64,000 nucleotides of DNA from Bacteroidaceae bacterium (GTDB lineage Bacteria > Bacteroidota > Bacteroidia > Bacteroidales > Bacteroidaceae), in the NCBI GenBank assembly GCA_017466325.1, contig JAFTUK010000051.1, positions 1 to 64,000 of the forward strand, given 5' to 3'. Below are positions 53,733 through 63,297 of this stretch, in pieces. The translations under genes and the position numbers were made by a program. The notes below the pieces were generated by a model, which did no database searches, was not told the DNA's origin, and saw only the letters and a program-made list of their open reading frames with translations. Each line of letters opens with the position of its first letter. Positions within the stretch are counted from its first letter, which is position 1.

Positions 53733-53775
53733 AAAAAGAACTCCCCAGCAAAGACAAGCTTTAACCAGGGAGTTC
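53733..53775 (-). terminator. Terminator of the initiator tRNA
   Basis: Minus strand GAACTCCC (53775-53768) pairs with GGGGAGTTC (53746-53738), then five Ts. The loop shares GGTTAA and TTTGCTGGGG with the tRNA-His terminator. Confidence 0.85.
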
Positions 53776-53789
53776 CACCACCACTTCTG

Positions 53790-53862
53790 TTGCGGGGGTC
53801 CGACTCGAACGGGCGACCTCCAGGTTATGAGCCTGGCGAGCTACCAACTGCTCCACCCCGCG
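53790..53862 (-). tRNA. Initiator tRNA-fMet (anticodon CAT)
   Basis: Anticodon loop CTCATAA gives CAT; the unpaired C1-A72 at the acceptor end identifies it as the initiator. The anticodon stem reads CCAGG/CCTGG, so one of the three G-C pairs (29-41) is A-T, and the T-stem appears to contain one C-A mismatch (50-64). 73 bases, no encoded CCA. Confidence 0.92.
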
Positions 53863-53916
53863 ATATTGCGTATCAAACTTGAACGCGACATAGGCGTCGT
53901 TTCTTGTTTGCGAGTG

Positions 53917-53948
53917 CAAAGGTATGCCTTTTTCCCGACACTGCCAAA
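53917..53948 (-). promoter_or_regulatory. Promoter of the initiator tRNA
   Basis: Minus strand TTTG (53948-53945), 20-base spacer, TACCTTTG (53924-53917), then CACTCGC: full consensus. Confidence 0.85.
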
Positions 53949-53973
53949 CGTTTTAGTGAAAAAATGCAAAATA

Positions 53974-54005
53974 ATTGTTTATGTGACGGAAAAAACGTAC
54001 CTTTG
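53974..54005 (+). promoter_or_regulatory. Promoter of the tetR-fabG group
   Basis: ATTG (53974-53977), 20-base spacer, TACCTTTG (53998-54005), 32 bases before the tetR start. Confidence 0.75.
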
Positions 54006-54036
54006 CACTGAAATACACCTTATATACATATATAGT

Positions 54037-54630
54037 ATGGCGGTAGAGAAAACAAGGAACAAACTGATAGAGGTTGCACGCACGCTGTTTGCCAAACAAG
54101 GCATAGAGGAAACCACGATGAACGACATCGCACTGGCTTCCGGCAAGGGCAGGCGCACGCTTTACACATACTTCAAGAGCAAGGACGACATCTATGATGC
54201 CGTGGTTCAGGACGAACTGGAACTGATGGCACAGAAGATGGCCGAAGTGGCCCAGTAGGAAATGGACCCCGAGGACAAACTAGTGGCCCTCATCTATGCA
54301 CACCTGCAGGCCATAAAGGACGTGGTGCAGCGCAACGGCAACATACGTGCCGAGTTCTTCCGCGACATCTGGCGCGTGAGCCTCATCCGCCAGCGTTTCG
54401 ACCGCAACGAGAAGATACTCCTGACCACCATACTGTCCGAGGGCGTGGAGAAAGGACAGTTCGAAATAGACGACCTGTCGCTCATGGTGGACATAATCCG
54501 ATACTCGGTCAGAGGTCTGGAGGTCCCCTTCATATACGGACGCATTGCCGATGGCATGCCCAAGGGATTGATACGAGGTGTAGTACACAAAATCATCCAC
54601 CGCTCGCTAAGCAAGCAATACAACAAATAA
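54037..54630 (+). pseudogene. TetR/AcrR-family regulator with in-frame TAG
   Basis: A transcriptional regulator whose N-terminal DNA-binding part is intact: KLIEVARTLFAKQGIEETTMNDIALASGKGRRTLYTYFKSKDDIYDAVV, the usual TetR helix-turn-helix. A TAG stops the frame at 54256-54258 after 73 residues (GTG GCC CAG TAG GAA). The same frame continues from 54259 to 54630 with a normal ligand-binding half (LVALIYAHLQAIKDVVQRNGNIRAEFFRDIW). A change from CAG to TAG would explain it. A separate product from ATG 54262 is possible but unlikely to work as a repressor. fabG follows after 15 bases. Confidence 0.85.
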
Positions 54631-54645
54631 ATACCATTAAGGATT

Positions 54646-55404
54646 ATGAAACTATTGGAAGGAAAAACCGCCCTCGTAACAGGTGCGGCACGTGGTATCG
54701 GCAAGGCAATCGCCTTGAAGTTCGCCTCTGAGGGTGCAAACATCGCATTCACCGACCTGGTGCTGAACGACGAGATGGCCGCAGGCCTGGAGGCCACACG
54801 CCAGGAGATAGAGGCCATCGGCGTGAAGTGCCTGGCATACGCCGGCAATGCCGCCGACTTCGCACAGACAGAGGAGACGGTAAAGAAGATAAAGGAAGAC
54901 TTCGGCACTATAGACATTCTGGTAAACAACGCAGGCATCACCAAGGACGGCCTGATGCTACGCATGACAGAAGCCCAGTGGGATGCCGTCATCAACGTGA
55001 ACCTGAAGTCGGCCTTCAACTTCATCCATGCCTGCGTGCCCGTGATGATGCGCCAGCGTGGCGGTTCCATCATAAACATGGCCAGCGTGGTGGGCGTTCA
55101 CGGCAATGCCGGACAGGCCAACTATGCAGCCTCCAAGGCCGGCATGATAGCCCTGGCAAAGAGCGTGGCTCAGGAAATGGGTCCCAAGGGCATACGTGCC
55201 AACGCCATAGCCCCCGGCTTCATTGAAACAGCCATGACCGCAGCCCTGCCCGACGAGGTACGTGAGGAGTGGAAGAAGAAGATACCCCTGCGCCGCGGCG
55301 GACAGACCGAGGACATCGCCAACACCGCCCTGTATCTGGCCAGCGACCTGTCAAGTTACGTTACCGGCCAGGTTATCCAGGTGGACGGCGGCATGAACAT
55401 GTAA
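54646..55404 (+). CDS. fabG: 3-oxoacyl-[ACP] reductase
   Basis: NADPH-dependent reductase of fatty-acid elongation. The 252 residues show the SDR motifs TGAARGIGKAIA (near 12-23), NNAGITKDG, the catalytic serine/tyrosine/lysine in NMASVVG and YAASKAGM, and the C-terminal PEDIANTALYLASDLSSYVTGQVIQVDGGMNM. It is directly downstream of the tetR gene, which may have controlled it, and ends 9 bases before the pseudouridine synthase gene. Confidence 0.95.
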   Translation: MKLLEGKTALVTGAARGIGKAIALKFASEGANIAFTDLVLNDEMAAGLEATRQEIEAIGVKCLAYAGNAADFAQTEETVKKIKEDFGTIDILVNNAGITKDGLMLRMTEAQWDAVINVNLKSAFNFIHACVPVMMRQRGGSIINMASVVGVHGNAGQANYAASKAGMIALAKSVAQEMGPKGIRANAIAPGFIETAMTAALPDEVREEWKKKIPLRRGGQTEDIANTALYLASDLSSYVTGQVIQVDGGMNM

Positions 55405-55413
55405 TCCAAGCAG

Positions 55414-56097
55414 ATGACCGTTCTATACGAAGACAACCATCTGATAATCGTAAACAAACAGGCAGGGGAGATAGTCCAGGGCGACAAGACCGGAGACGCT
55501 CCCCTCTCTGATATTGTAAAGGACTGGCTGAAGAAGAAGCACAACAAACCCGGCAACGTATATCTGGGAGTGGTGCACCGTTTGGACAGGCCCGTATCGG
55601 GCGTGGTGCTTTTTGCCAAGACAAGCAAGGCCCTGCCACGCCTAAACAAGATGTTTGCCGAGCACGACAAAGTAAGCAAGACCTATTGGGCAATAGTGCA
55701 GAAGCGTCCGCAAATACCCAAGGGCACACTGACGCACTGGCTCACACGTCAGGAAAAGAACAACACGGCACGCGCCTACGACCGCGAAGTGCCGGGGGCG
55801 AAGAAGGCCGTCCTGGATTACGAACTCATTGCCTCTGGCGACAGGTACCACCTCCTGGAAATACATCTGCACACCGGACGGCACCACCAGATACGGTGCC
55901 AACTAGCCAAGATAGGATGCCCAATAAAGGGCGACCTGAAATACGGCGCACCGAGAAGCAATCCCGACGGAAGCATCTCCTTGCATGCCCGAAACCTGAC
56001 ACTGGAACATCCCGTGAGCCACGAGACGATTTCCGTCACGGCACCCGTACCCGACGACAGACTTTGGCTGGCCCTAAGCAGCGAGGCAACGGAATAA
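55414..56097 (+). CDS. RluA-family pseudouridine synthase
   Basis: Isomerises uridine in rRNA or tRNA. The 227-residue product has the family core GVVHRLDRPVSGVVLFAKTSKA, with the catalytic aspartate in RLD (D57), and KTGRHHQIR-type HTGRHHQIRCQLAKIGCPIKGDLKYGA near the end. There is no S4 domain, placing it with short RluA/TruC-like enzymes. The target uridine cannot be assigned. It follows fabG and precedes tamB by 32 bases. Confidence 0.93.
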   Translation: MTVLYEDNHLIIVNKQAGEIVQGDKTGDAPLSDIVKDWLKKKHNKPGNVYLGVVHRLDRPVSGVVLFAKTSKALPRLNKMFAEHDKVSKTYWAIVQKRPQIPKGTLTHWLTRQEKNNTARAYDREVPGAKKAVLDYELIASGDRYHLLEIHLHTGRHHQIRCQLAKIGCPIKGDLKYGAPRSNPDGSISLHARNLTLEHPVSHETISVTAPVPDDRLWLALSSEATE

Positions 56098-56129
56098 GAC
56101 ACACTACACACTCTAACGCCCCCATCCTT

Positions 56130-59100
56130 TTGAATATCATCCGACGCATACTGAAATGGACAGGCATCACGCTTGGTGCCCTGCTACTCATACCCGTCCT
56201 GCTGGTAATGCTTCTGTACATTCCGCCCATACAGAACTGGGCAGTACAGAAGGCCATTGGCATAGCCTCCGAAGCAACGGGCATGGACATCACCCTGAAG
56301 AGGGTGGGCATCAGTTTCCCCCTCGACATAGAACTGGAAGACCTTACCGCCGTGCAGGAGGGCGACACCCTGTTGCACACGGGGGCCGTGGTAGTGGACA
56401 TGGACTTCGGCAAGATATTCCAGGGGCAACTGGGTGTGGATGGCATAGACATCAGGGAGGGAATTTTCAACTCGGCAGACCTGATTCCGCAGATGCACAT
56501 AGGCGGACATCTGGGACTTCTGCACCTCGACCGCGAGGACACCGACCTGAAAAACGGCCTTGCACGGCTGAGCGGCGCGTCCATAGAGGATTGCCGTCTG
56601 GACATCAGCATGCGCGACACCACAATAGTGGACACCACCGAGAGCGCTCCCCTACCCTGGACGATTCTGGTGGGGCGCATAGACATCAGCAACACAAGCA
56701 TAGGTTTCCGCACGGCAGGGGACACGATGGCCGTCAGCACGGAAATCAGGAAGGCATACCTCGCCGGTGGTGATATCCGTCTGGAGGATGGCATATATGC
56801 CGTCAGTTCGTTGGGGATAGACATAGACACCCTGCATCTGTGCATGAAGGACACGGCAGGGGCAGGCACATGTATCCCCCTGTCCGCCGCCTCGCTCAGT
56901 GCAGAGGGACTCTGGGTGGATACCTTGGCGCTATCCCTGCAGAAATACCACATCAGCACAGGTTCTCCCGACGAGAGAAAGAGCCTCATCGACGGCAACC
57001 TGCACATGGACTTCAACGCCTTCACACCAAAGGGCGGAGGACAGTTGTCCGCAAACATCAAGGCTTCACTTGACCATTCCGACCTGCTCGGCATAGCCAA
57101 GGACTTCATACCCGAGGATCTGGCAAAGGCATACCCTGCCCTACCCCTGAACGCCCATTTTGCCGCCAACGGCAACATCGATTCCATTGCCATAGACACC
57201 CTGCACCTGTTCATGCCTACGGCAATAGACATACAGGCAGAGGGATACGTTGCCGATGCCATGGCCGACAAGGGAATGAGGGCACATCTCCTTTGGGACG
57301 CAAGCACCATGAACCTTGACTTCGTGCGCCGCTATCTGGGGCTCTCCGGGGTGAACTTCCCACGCATGAACCTGTCGGCAGACACCAGGATATACGGCAA
57401 CACATACAAGGCCGACGCCCTTCTCTGGCAAGGCAAGGGCAACGTACGCGCCAAGGCCTCCCTGGACCTGGACAACATGGCATACATGGCCAAGTTGCAT
57501 GCCAACGACATGGACATCCGCAACTTCCTGCCCCAGGATAGCATCGGCCTGCTTACCCTCTCGGCCGAACTTCACGGACATGGCACCGACCCTCTCTCAA
57601 AGGCTACGGGCATGGAAGCGGAGGTGGACCTGAAGCATCTTGAATACAAGGAATGGGATGCGGACAATGCCAGACTTACCGCCCTTCTGAAACGTGGCAA
57701 GGCTACCGTAGAACTGCATTGCGACAACGACATTCTCATGGCAAACGCCTGTGCCAATGCCTACATAGACAAAAAGGACTCCAAGGCCGACTTCGCCTTG
57801 TCCATGAACAAGATTAACTTCCAGGCACTGGGCATAACGAAGGATTCTCTTGTAGCGTCAATGACACTGAGTTTGGACGGGGCCACGGACATGAAGCAGA
57901 CACACCGTCTGAACGGCAGCATACATAGCATGGAACTGGCCACGCCGGACACCACCTACTATCCCTTGGACCTTAACCTGGAGGTAAAGTTGGACGAAGA
58001 AAGTATGTTGGCCCGCACCAATGCCGGCAACCTGTGGCTCCAGTTCCATTCCGACGAGGGCATGGACTCCCTGTTGAAGAAGACCGATGCCTTCATGCAG
58101 GAACTGACCCGTCAGAGGGAAGAGCGCGTGCTGGACATGGACGAACTGAACAGGCGCCTGCCCAGAGTGGACATGCACCTGTTGTGCGGCAACAACAACC
58201 CCTTGGCCAACATCATGCGTTCCATGCTCGGAGCAACGATGAACGAGATGGCCTTCGACCTGACAACGAATCCCGAAGAGGGTCTGAACGGTCAGGGACA
58301 CATGGACAAACTGAGAACCGCGGCAGTTGTAATCGACTCCATTTCATGGAACATAAAGAACCTTGCCGAAGGTGTGAAGATGATGGCAAGGGTGAAGAAC
58401 GGTCCCAGGAACAAGGTGGTCAACTTCGATGCCTCGCTGAATGCGCTCGTAACGCCCAAGGGACTGGAGAGCAGTTTCCTGTTCATTGACGGAAAAGGCA
58501 ACAAGGGCGTGGACTTCGGACTTAACGTGGGCATAGCGGATAGCGCACTGAAGGTGCAACTTACTCCGCTCGACCCCATCTTTGCATACCGCCGCTTCAA
58601 GGTGAATGCCGACAACTTCGTGTCCATTGACAAGTCAAGCCACATAAAGGCAGACATGAACCTGCTTGCCGACGACGGAACCGCCCTGAACCTGTATAGC
58701 ACGCCGAGCGAAACGGCACAACAGGACATCACATTGTCCATCGCCAACTTCAACCTTGGCGAACTTTCACGCGTCCTGCCCTTCATGCCCATGGTGACGG
58801 GTATGCTGAACGGCGACATACATGCCGTGAAGGAGGAAGAACAGGCCACGGTATCGGTGGACATGGACGTGAAGAAGATGGGCTTCGAGGGAAGTCCGCT
58901 TGGCGACATAGGCATGGAGATGATTTACTTCCCAAATGCCGACGGTTCGCACCTGGTGGACGGAATACTGTCTCAGAACAACCGCGAAATAGCCTTGCTG
59001 AGCGGCAAGTACTGGACTCAGGGCGAAGAAGGGCAGATAGAGGCCGAGGCAAACCTGCTACGCCTGCCCCTGAACATTGCCAACGGTTTCATCACCGACA

Positions 59101-60647
59101 ACATGGCACGTCTGGAGGGCTATATCAGCGGCACGCTGGATGTGCAGGGACCTGTCTCTGCACCCCTCATGTCGGGTTCCATCGACACGGACAGCATGCA
59201 CATCTGCTCCGACCCCTATAGCATAGACCTCCGTCTGCCGGACGACGAGATAGTGATAGAGAAGAACTTCCTGGACCTCGACAAGATACAGGCGTATGCC
59301 AACGGCGACAACCCTCTCACTCTGGACGGCACCATCGACTTCACTGACCTGAACAAGGCAAAACTGGACCTGAACGTGGTGGCACGCGACTTCAATCTCA
59401 TCAACGCGCCAAAACGCAAGGGAGCCGAAGCATACGGAAAGGTGTACGTGGACCTCTTCGGACGTATGCGCGGAACCTTGGACAACCTGGACATCCGCGG
59501 CCGTCTGAACATCAACGGCAAAACGAACGTAACGTACGTGATGAAGGACTCTCCCCTCGTGGTGGACGACCAGTTGAACAGCCTGGTAACATTCACCGAC
59601 TTCTCCGACACCACGGAGACCAAGCCCATAGCCCTGCCCGAACAGAACGTGAAGATGGACTTCCAGGTAAACATCGACGAAGCCACGACAATACATTGTC
59701 TGATGAGCGAGGACGGGCAGGACAACATAGAACTGGAGGGCGGAGGCGAACTGCGCATGACCTACGACATGCTCTCGGGCATGAAACTCTTCGGACGCTA
59801 TACCGTGCTGTCCGGAAGCATGGACTACAGTCTGGTGGTGGTGTCACTGAAGAACTTCAGGATTGACAGCGGAAGTTATGTGGAATTCATGGGCGACATG
59901 ATGAACCCCAAACTGAACATCAGCGCAAGCGAGCGCAAGAAGGCTTCCGTATCCAACAACAACGTGACACGAACCGTAAACTTCGACGTGGGCCTGAAAA
60001 TAACACAGACCCTCTCCGACCTCGGTCTGGAGTTCACTCTGGAAGCCCCCGAGGACCTGACGGTGCAGAACGAACTCGCCTCCATGTCCATAGAGGACCG
60101 CGGACGTGCCGCCGTGGCAATGCTGACCACCGGCATGTACCTGTCGCCCAACAGCGGAAGCGGAGAGGGATTCGATGCTACCAGTGCCCTCAGTTCCTTC
60201 CTGAACAGCCAGATTTCCAACATAGCAGGCAAGGCTCTGTCCACCATCGACATAGGTTTCGGCATAGACAACACCACCAGCGCCACGGGTGCGGCACAGA
60301 CGGACTACAACTTCTCCTTTGCCAAACGTTTCTGGGGCAACCGCATCAGCGTAATCATCGGCGGCAAGGTAAGTTCCGGCAACGATGCACAGAACACGGG
60401 CATGAGCATCATCAACAACGTATCCGTGGAATACCGTCTGGACAACTCGGGCACACGCTACGTGAAAGCCTTCTACAACAAGGACACGGAGTCCATCCTC
60501 GACTCCGAAGTGATGGAAATGGGCGCCAGCCTTGTGCTACGCCGAAAGACCGAGAACCTAGGCGAACTGTTCATCTTCCGCGACACGAAAAAAAACGCAA
60601 AACGCAAAACGGAGAACGGAAAGGTGATAACGGGAACGAGAAAATAA
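56130..60647 (+). CDS. tamB: TamB-like translocation/assembly protein
   Basis: Inner-membrane-anchored, periplasm-spanning beta-helical protein implicated in lipid transport to, or protein assembly in, the outer membrane. No ATG lies before the membrane anchor in this frame; TTG at 56130 gives (M)NIIRRILKWTGITLGALLLIPVLLVMLLYIPP, so I propose a TTG start, with about 1505 residues. The long middle repeats hydrophobic strands, and the DUF490 C-terminus (FSFAKRFWGNRISVIIGGKVSSGND...VSVEYRLDNSGTRYVKAFYNK) is intact. The last residues ([18 protein letters not shown]) come from a CGGAAAA-type tract. The stop overlaps the next ATG (TAATG). Confidence 0.93.
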   Translation: MNIIRRILKWTGITLGALLLIPVLLVMLLYIPPIQNWAVQKAIGIASEATGMDITLKRVGISFPLDIELEDLTAVQEGDTLLHTGAVVVDMDFGKIFQGQLGVDGIDIREGIFNSADLIPQMHIGGHLGLLHLDREDTDLKNGLARLSGASIEDCRLDISMRDTTIVDTTESAPLPWTILVGRIDISNTSIGFRTAGDTMAVSTEIRKAYLAGGDIRLEDGIYAVSSLGIDIDTLHLCMKDTAGAGTCIPLSAASLSAEGLWVDTLALSLQKYHISTGSPDERKSLIDGNLHMDFNAFTPKGGGQLSANIKASLDHSDLLGIAKDFIPEDLAKAYPALPLNAHFAANGNIDSIAIDTLHLFMPTAIDIQAEGYVADAMADKGMRAHLLWDASTMNLDFVRRYLGLSGVNFPRMNLSADTRIYGNTYKADALLWQGKGNVRAKASLDLDNMAYMAKLHANDMDIRNFLPQDSIGLLTLSAELHGHGTDPLSKATGMEAEVDLKHLEYKEWDADNARLTALLKRGKATVELHCDNDILMANACANAYIDKKDSKADFALSMNKINFQALGITKDSLVASMTLSLDGATDMKQTHRLNGSIHSMELATPDTTYYPLDLNLEVKLDEESMLARTNAGNLWLQFHSDEGMDSLLKKTDAFMQELTRQREERVLDMDELNRRLPRVDMHLLCGNNNPLANIMRSMLGATMNEMAFDLTTNPEEGLNGQGHMDKLRTAAVVIDSISWNIKNLAEGVKMMARVKNGPRNKVVNFDASLNALVTPKGLESSFLFIDGKGNKGVDFGLNVGIADSALKVQLTPLDPIFAYRRFKVNADNFVSIDKSSHIKADMNLLADDGTALNLYSTPSETAQQDITLSIANFNLGELSRVLPFMPMVTGMLNGDIHAVKEEEQATVSVDMDVKKMGFEGSPLGDIGMEMIYFPNADGSHLVDGILSQNNREIALLSGKYWTQGEEGQIEAEANLLRLPLNIANGFITDNMARLEGYISGTLDVQGPVSAPLMSGSIDTDSMHICSDPYSIDLRLPDDEIVIEKNFLDLDKIQAYANGDNPLTLDGTIDFTDLNKAKLDLNVVARDFNLINAPKRKGAEAYGKVYVDLFGRMRGTLDNLDIRGRLNINGKTNVTYVMKDSPLVVDDQLNSLVTFTDFSDTTETKPIALPEQNVKMDFQVNIDEATTIHCLMSEDGQDNIELEGGGELRMTYDMLSGMKLFGRYTVLSGSMDYSLVVVSLKNFRIDSGSYVEFMGDMMNPKLNISASERKKASVSNNNVTRTVNFDVGLKITQTLSDLGLEFTLEAPEDLTVQNELASMSIEDRGRAAVAMLTTGMYLSPNSGSGEGFDATSALSSFLNSQISNIAGKALSTIDIGFGIDNTTSATGAAQTDYNFSFAKRFWGNRISVIIGGKVSSGNDAQNTGMSIINNVSVEYRLDNSGTRYVKAFYNKDTESILDSEVMEMGASLVLRRKTENLGELFIFRDTKKNAKRKTENGKVITGTRK
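60590..60640. repeat. CGCAAAA/CGGAAAA tract inside the tamB 3' end
   Basis: AAACGCAAAACGCAAAACGG-type heptamers overlap the last codons of tamB, as happens at the end of dxs. Confidence 0.7.
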
Positions 60648-63133
60648 TGAAGTGCCACGACATGACCACATATAATAATATATATAATAAGGTATACAGA
60701 TATAATAAGGTATACAGGTTGCCTCTCCTCTTGCTCCTGGTGCTGATACTGACGGGATGTTACCAGACCAAGAACATCCCAGAGGATGAATACCTCTATG
60801 CCGGCATCAAGGACTTTTCCTATGGACACCGCTGGGGGGAGAAACGCAAGAAGGACAAGGACTCCACAGGAGTGATAACCGCCGTGGCAGATGCCTATAC
60901 CGCCGTGGAGGACGTGCTTCGTGGCAATACCACCATAGTGGAGGAACTGAAGCAGAAGGAACTCACACAGGAAGAGAAGGACAGCCTGCACCGACAGGAA
61001 ATCATAGACAACGAGGCATACAGCACGGCACGTGCCGAAGTGGCCGGCGCACTTGCCTATGCGCCGAATGGTTCTTTTATGGGTTCGAGCCGTTGGACAC
61101 ATCCATTTACCATTGGGTTGTGGGTATGGAACCGCTACGGCCAGAGCGAAAGCGCTTTCGGCAAATGGATGATGAACACCCTTGGAGCCACACCCAAGTA
61201 CATCAGCACCGTAAGTCCCGGCATCCGTACCCAAGTGGCACGAAACACCTTGCGCAACCATGGCTACTTCCGCGGCGATGTGCAATACCGCATCGAGGAT
61301 GTGAAGAACCCACGAAAGAAGAAAATCTCCTACCAGATTCTGCCCGGAGAACTCTTCCATCTGGACAGCATTGAATACCGCGACTTCCCCCTGAGCATAG
61401 ACACGCTCATCCGGCAGAGCATGGACGCATCCCTGCTGAAGAGAAACGATCCCTTCAACGTCCCCACGCTTTCCAACGAACGCGACCGCATAGCCTCCCT
61501 TTTGCGCAACCGCGGACACTACTTCTTCCGCAGCGACCACATTGCATACAGGGCAGACACGCTGATGCGCCCCGAACACGTACAACTGCAGGTCCTCCCC
61601 TCGCCCACCATGACCCAGGCGGCCAAACAACCCTTCCACATAGGCAAGACACGCATCACCATACTGAAGTACAATACACGCGAACTGACCGATTCCTTCT
61701 CCCTGCGTAATCTGAGCATGCAATGGAGCGGAGGCAAGAAGCGCAAGCCTTCCCTGCGTCTGTCCGCCTTCTACAGATACCTGTACCTGAAGAAAGGCGA
61801 CCTCTACAATCAGGACCTGAACAACCTGATGATAAGCAAACTCTCCGGCATGGGCATCTTCTCCTCCGTACAGGTGAACTATGTGCCACGGGACACCGCC
61901 CTGCTGAAAGGCAAGTACAACAACATGCAATTCAATGATACCCTGGATTTGGAAATCCAATGCATGCTGGATAAACCATACGACAGCGAGTTCGAAGCCA
62001 AGATTACCAACAAGACCAACGGTCTGCTCGGCCCTGGCGCTTCATATTCCATAAACAAGCGCAACGCTTTCCGCGGGGCAGAGACGCTGACCCTGGGTGT
62101 CAACGCCTCCTACGAATGGCAGACCGGTGCCAACATGCAGGGCGAAAAGACAGGCATCAACTCGTGGGAATTGGGCGGCAACCTGAACCTCACCTACCCA
62201 CGCTTCATCTTCTTCGGCAACCTGTGGCGCAAACTGGACAGAAGGATACAGGCATCCACCTTGTTCAAGATGGACATCAAGTGGATGAACCGTGCCGGAT
62301 ACTATGGCAGCGCCAGTGCCGGAGCACGTATAAAGTGGACATTCCAAAAGGGCGAAAACATCATTCACGAGTTCACGCCAGTACGTCTGGAATACAACCA
62401 CCTGCTCAGCACCACGCAACGCTTCGACAGCCTGATGACAGAGAACCCGGCCCTCTACGAGAGTCTGCGCGACAAACTGGTTCCCAGCATGGAGTATGCC
62501 TTCACATGGACCAGTCCCAAGGTACAGAAGCACCAGGGACGCGTGTCCCTCTTCACAAAGCAGGCCATCCAGTTCCAAAAGTACACGGCAGAGTATTCGC
62601 ACATGCTCCGCGTATCTCCACGCAGCCAACTGGTGGTTCGCGGCTACCTTGGATTCATCTGGAACTATGGCGACAAGACCGCGCCCTATGCCGACCTCTT
62701 CTCTGCCGGCGGCGCCAACAGCATCCGTGCCTTCGGCGTGCGTGGCATAGGTCCCGGCAGTTACAACCCTGCGGAAAGCAGTTATTCGTATCTTGACCAG
62801 GTGGGCAACATACGTTTCGAGTGCAACGTAGAGTACCGCTTCCCCATTGTGGCAAACCTCTTCGGAGCCGTCTTCCTGGATGCCGGCAATGTCTGGCTCA
62901 CGAAGAATGACCCGGCACGCCCGGGCGGACATTTCCAGTGGAAGAACTTAGGGAAGGAACTGGCGTTGGGTACTGGTGCCGGCCTGCGCTATGATCTGGA
63001 ATTCCTTGTCATCCGCTTTGATGTCGGCGTTGGTCTTCATGCACCCTACGACACGGGCAAGCCAGGTTACTACAACATGCCTTCCTTCGGCAAGTCCCTT
63101 GGCTATCATTTTGCCGTCGGCTACCCGTTCTAA
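60647..63133 (+). CDS. tamA: TamA/BamA-family outer-membrane lipoprotein
   Basis: Outer-membrane barrel of the Omp85 type that should partner the preceding TamB. The 828 residues have an odd N-terminus containing a repeated NKVYRYNKVYR (an 18-base tandem repeat) before a lipoprotein signal LPLLLLLVLILTGCYQT. POTRA-like domains follow to about residue 430, then a barrel with the family's DAGNVW and the terminal FAVGYPF strand. An ATG 15 bases downstream (MTTYNN) is an alternative start. The 1-base overlap with tamB (TAATG) means they are translated together. Confidence 0.93.
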   Translation: MKCHDMTTYNNIYNKVYRYNKVYRLPLLLLLVLILTGCYQTKNIPEDEYLYAGIKDFSYGHRWGEKRKKDKDSTGVITAVADAYTAVEDVLRGNTTIVEELKQKELTQEEKDSLHRQEIIDNEAYSTARAEVAGALAYAPNGSFMGSSRWTHPFTIGLWVWNRYGQSESAFGKWMMNTLGATPKYISTVSPGIRTQVARNTLRNHGYFRGDVQYRIEDVKNPRKKKISYQILPGELFHLDSIEYRDFPLSIDTLIRQSMDASLLKRNDPFNVPTLSNERDRIASLLRNRGHYFFRSDHIAYRADTLMRPEHVQLQVLPSPTMTQAAKQPFHIGKTRITILKYNTRELTDSFSLRNLSMQWSGGKKRKPSLRLSAFYRYLYLKKGDLYNQDLNNLMISKLSGMGIFSSVQVNYVPRDTALLKGKYNNMQFNDTLDLEIQCMLDKPYDSEFEAKITNKTNGLLGPGASYSINKRNAFRGAETLTLGVNASYEWQTGANMQGEKTGINSWELGGNLNLTYPRFIFFGNLWRKLDRRIQASTLFKMDIKWMNRAGYYGSASAGARIKWTFQKGENIIHEFTPVRLEYNHLLSTTQRFDSLMTENPALYESLRDKLVPSMEYAFTWTSPKVQKHQGRVSLFTKQAIQFQKYTAEYSHMLRVSPRSQLVVRGYLGFIWNYGDKTAPYADLFSAGGANSIRAFGVRGIGPGSYNPAESSYSYLDQVGNIRFECNVEYRFPIVANLFGAVFLDAGNVWLTKNDPARPGGHFQWKNLGKELALGTGAGLRYDLEFLVIRFDVGVGLHAPYDTGKPGYYNMPSFGKSLGYHFAVGYPF

Positions 63134-63297
63134 GGCAGTCCAGCCTGCCCTCACACCTTGCTTTTTAGCATAATTTGCCCGTCTCAGCATAGTAGATGGG
63201 CATTTTTTCGTATTCCAACGAACCGTCGTATGCTTTTTCTTTGTATATTTGTAGCGAAAGAATACTTTATGTTAACCTATTTAAACACATTTACACA
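63134..63297 (+). promoter_or_regulatory. Spacer with a -7 box for the nucleotidyltransferase gene
   Basis: TATATTTG at 63244-63251 resembles a -7 box. No -33 box at the usual distance. The spacer holds no gene. Confidence 0.4.
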
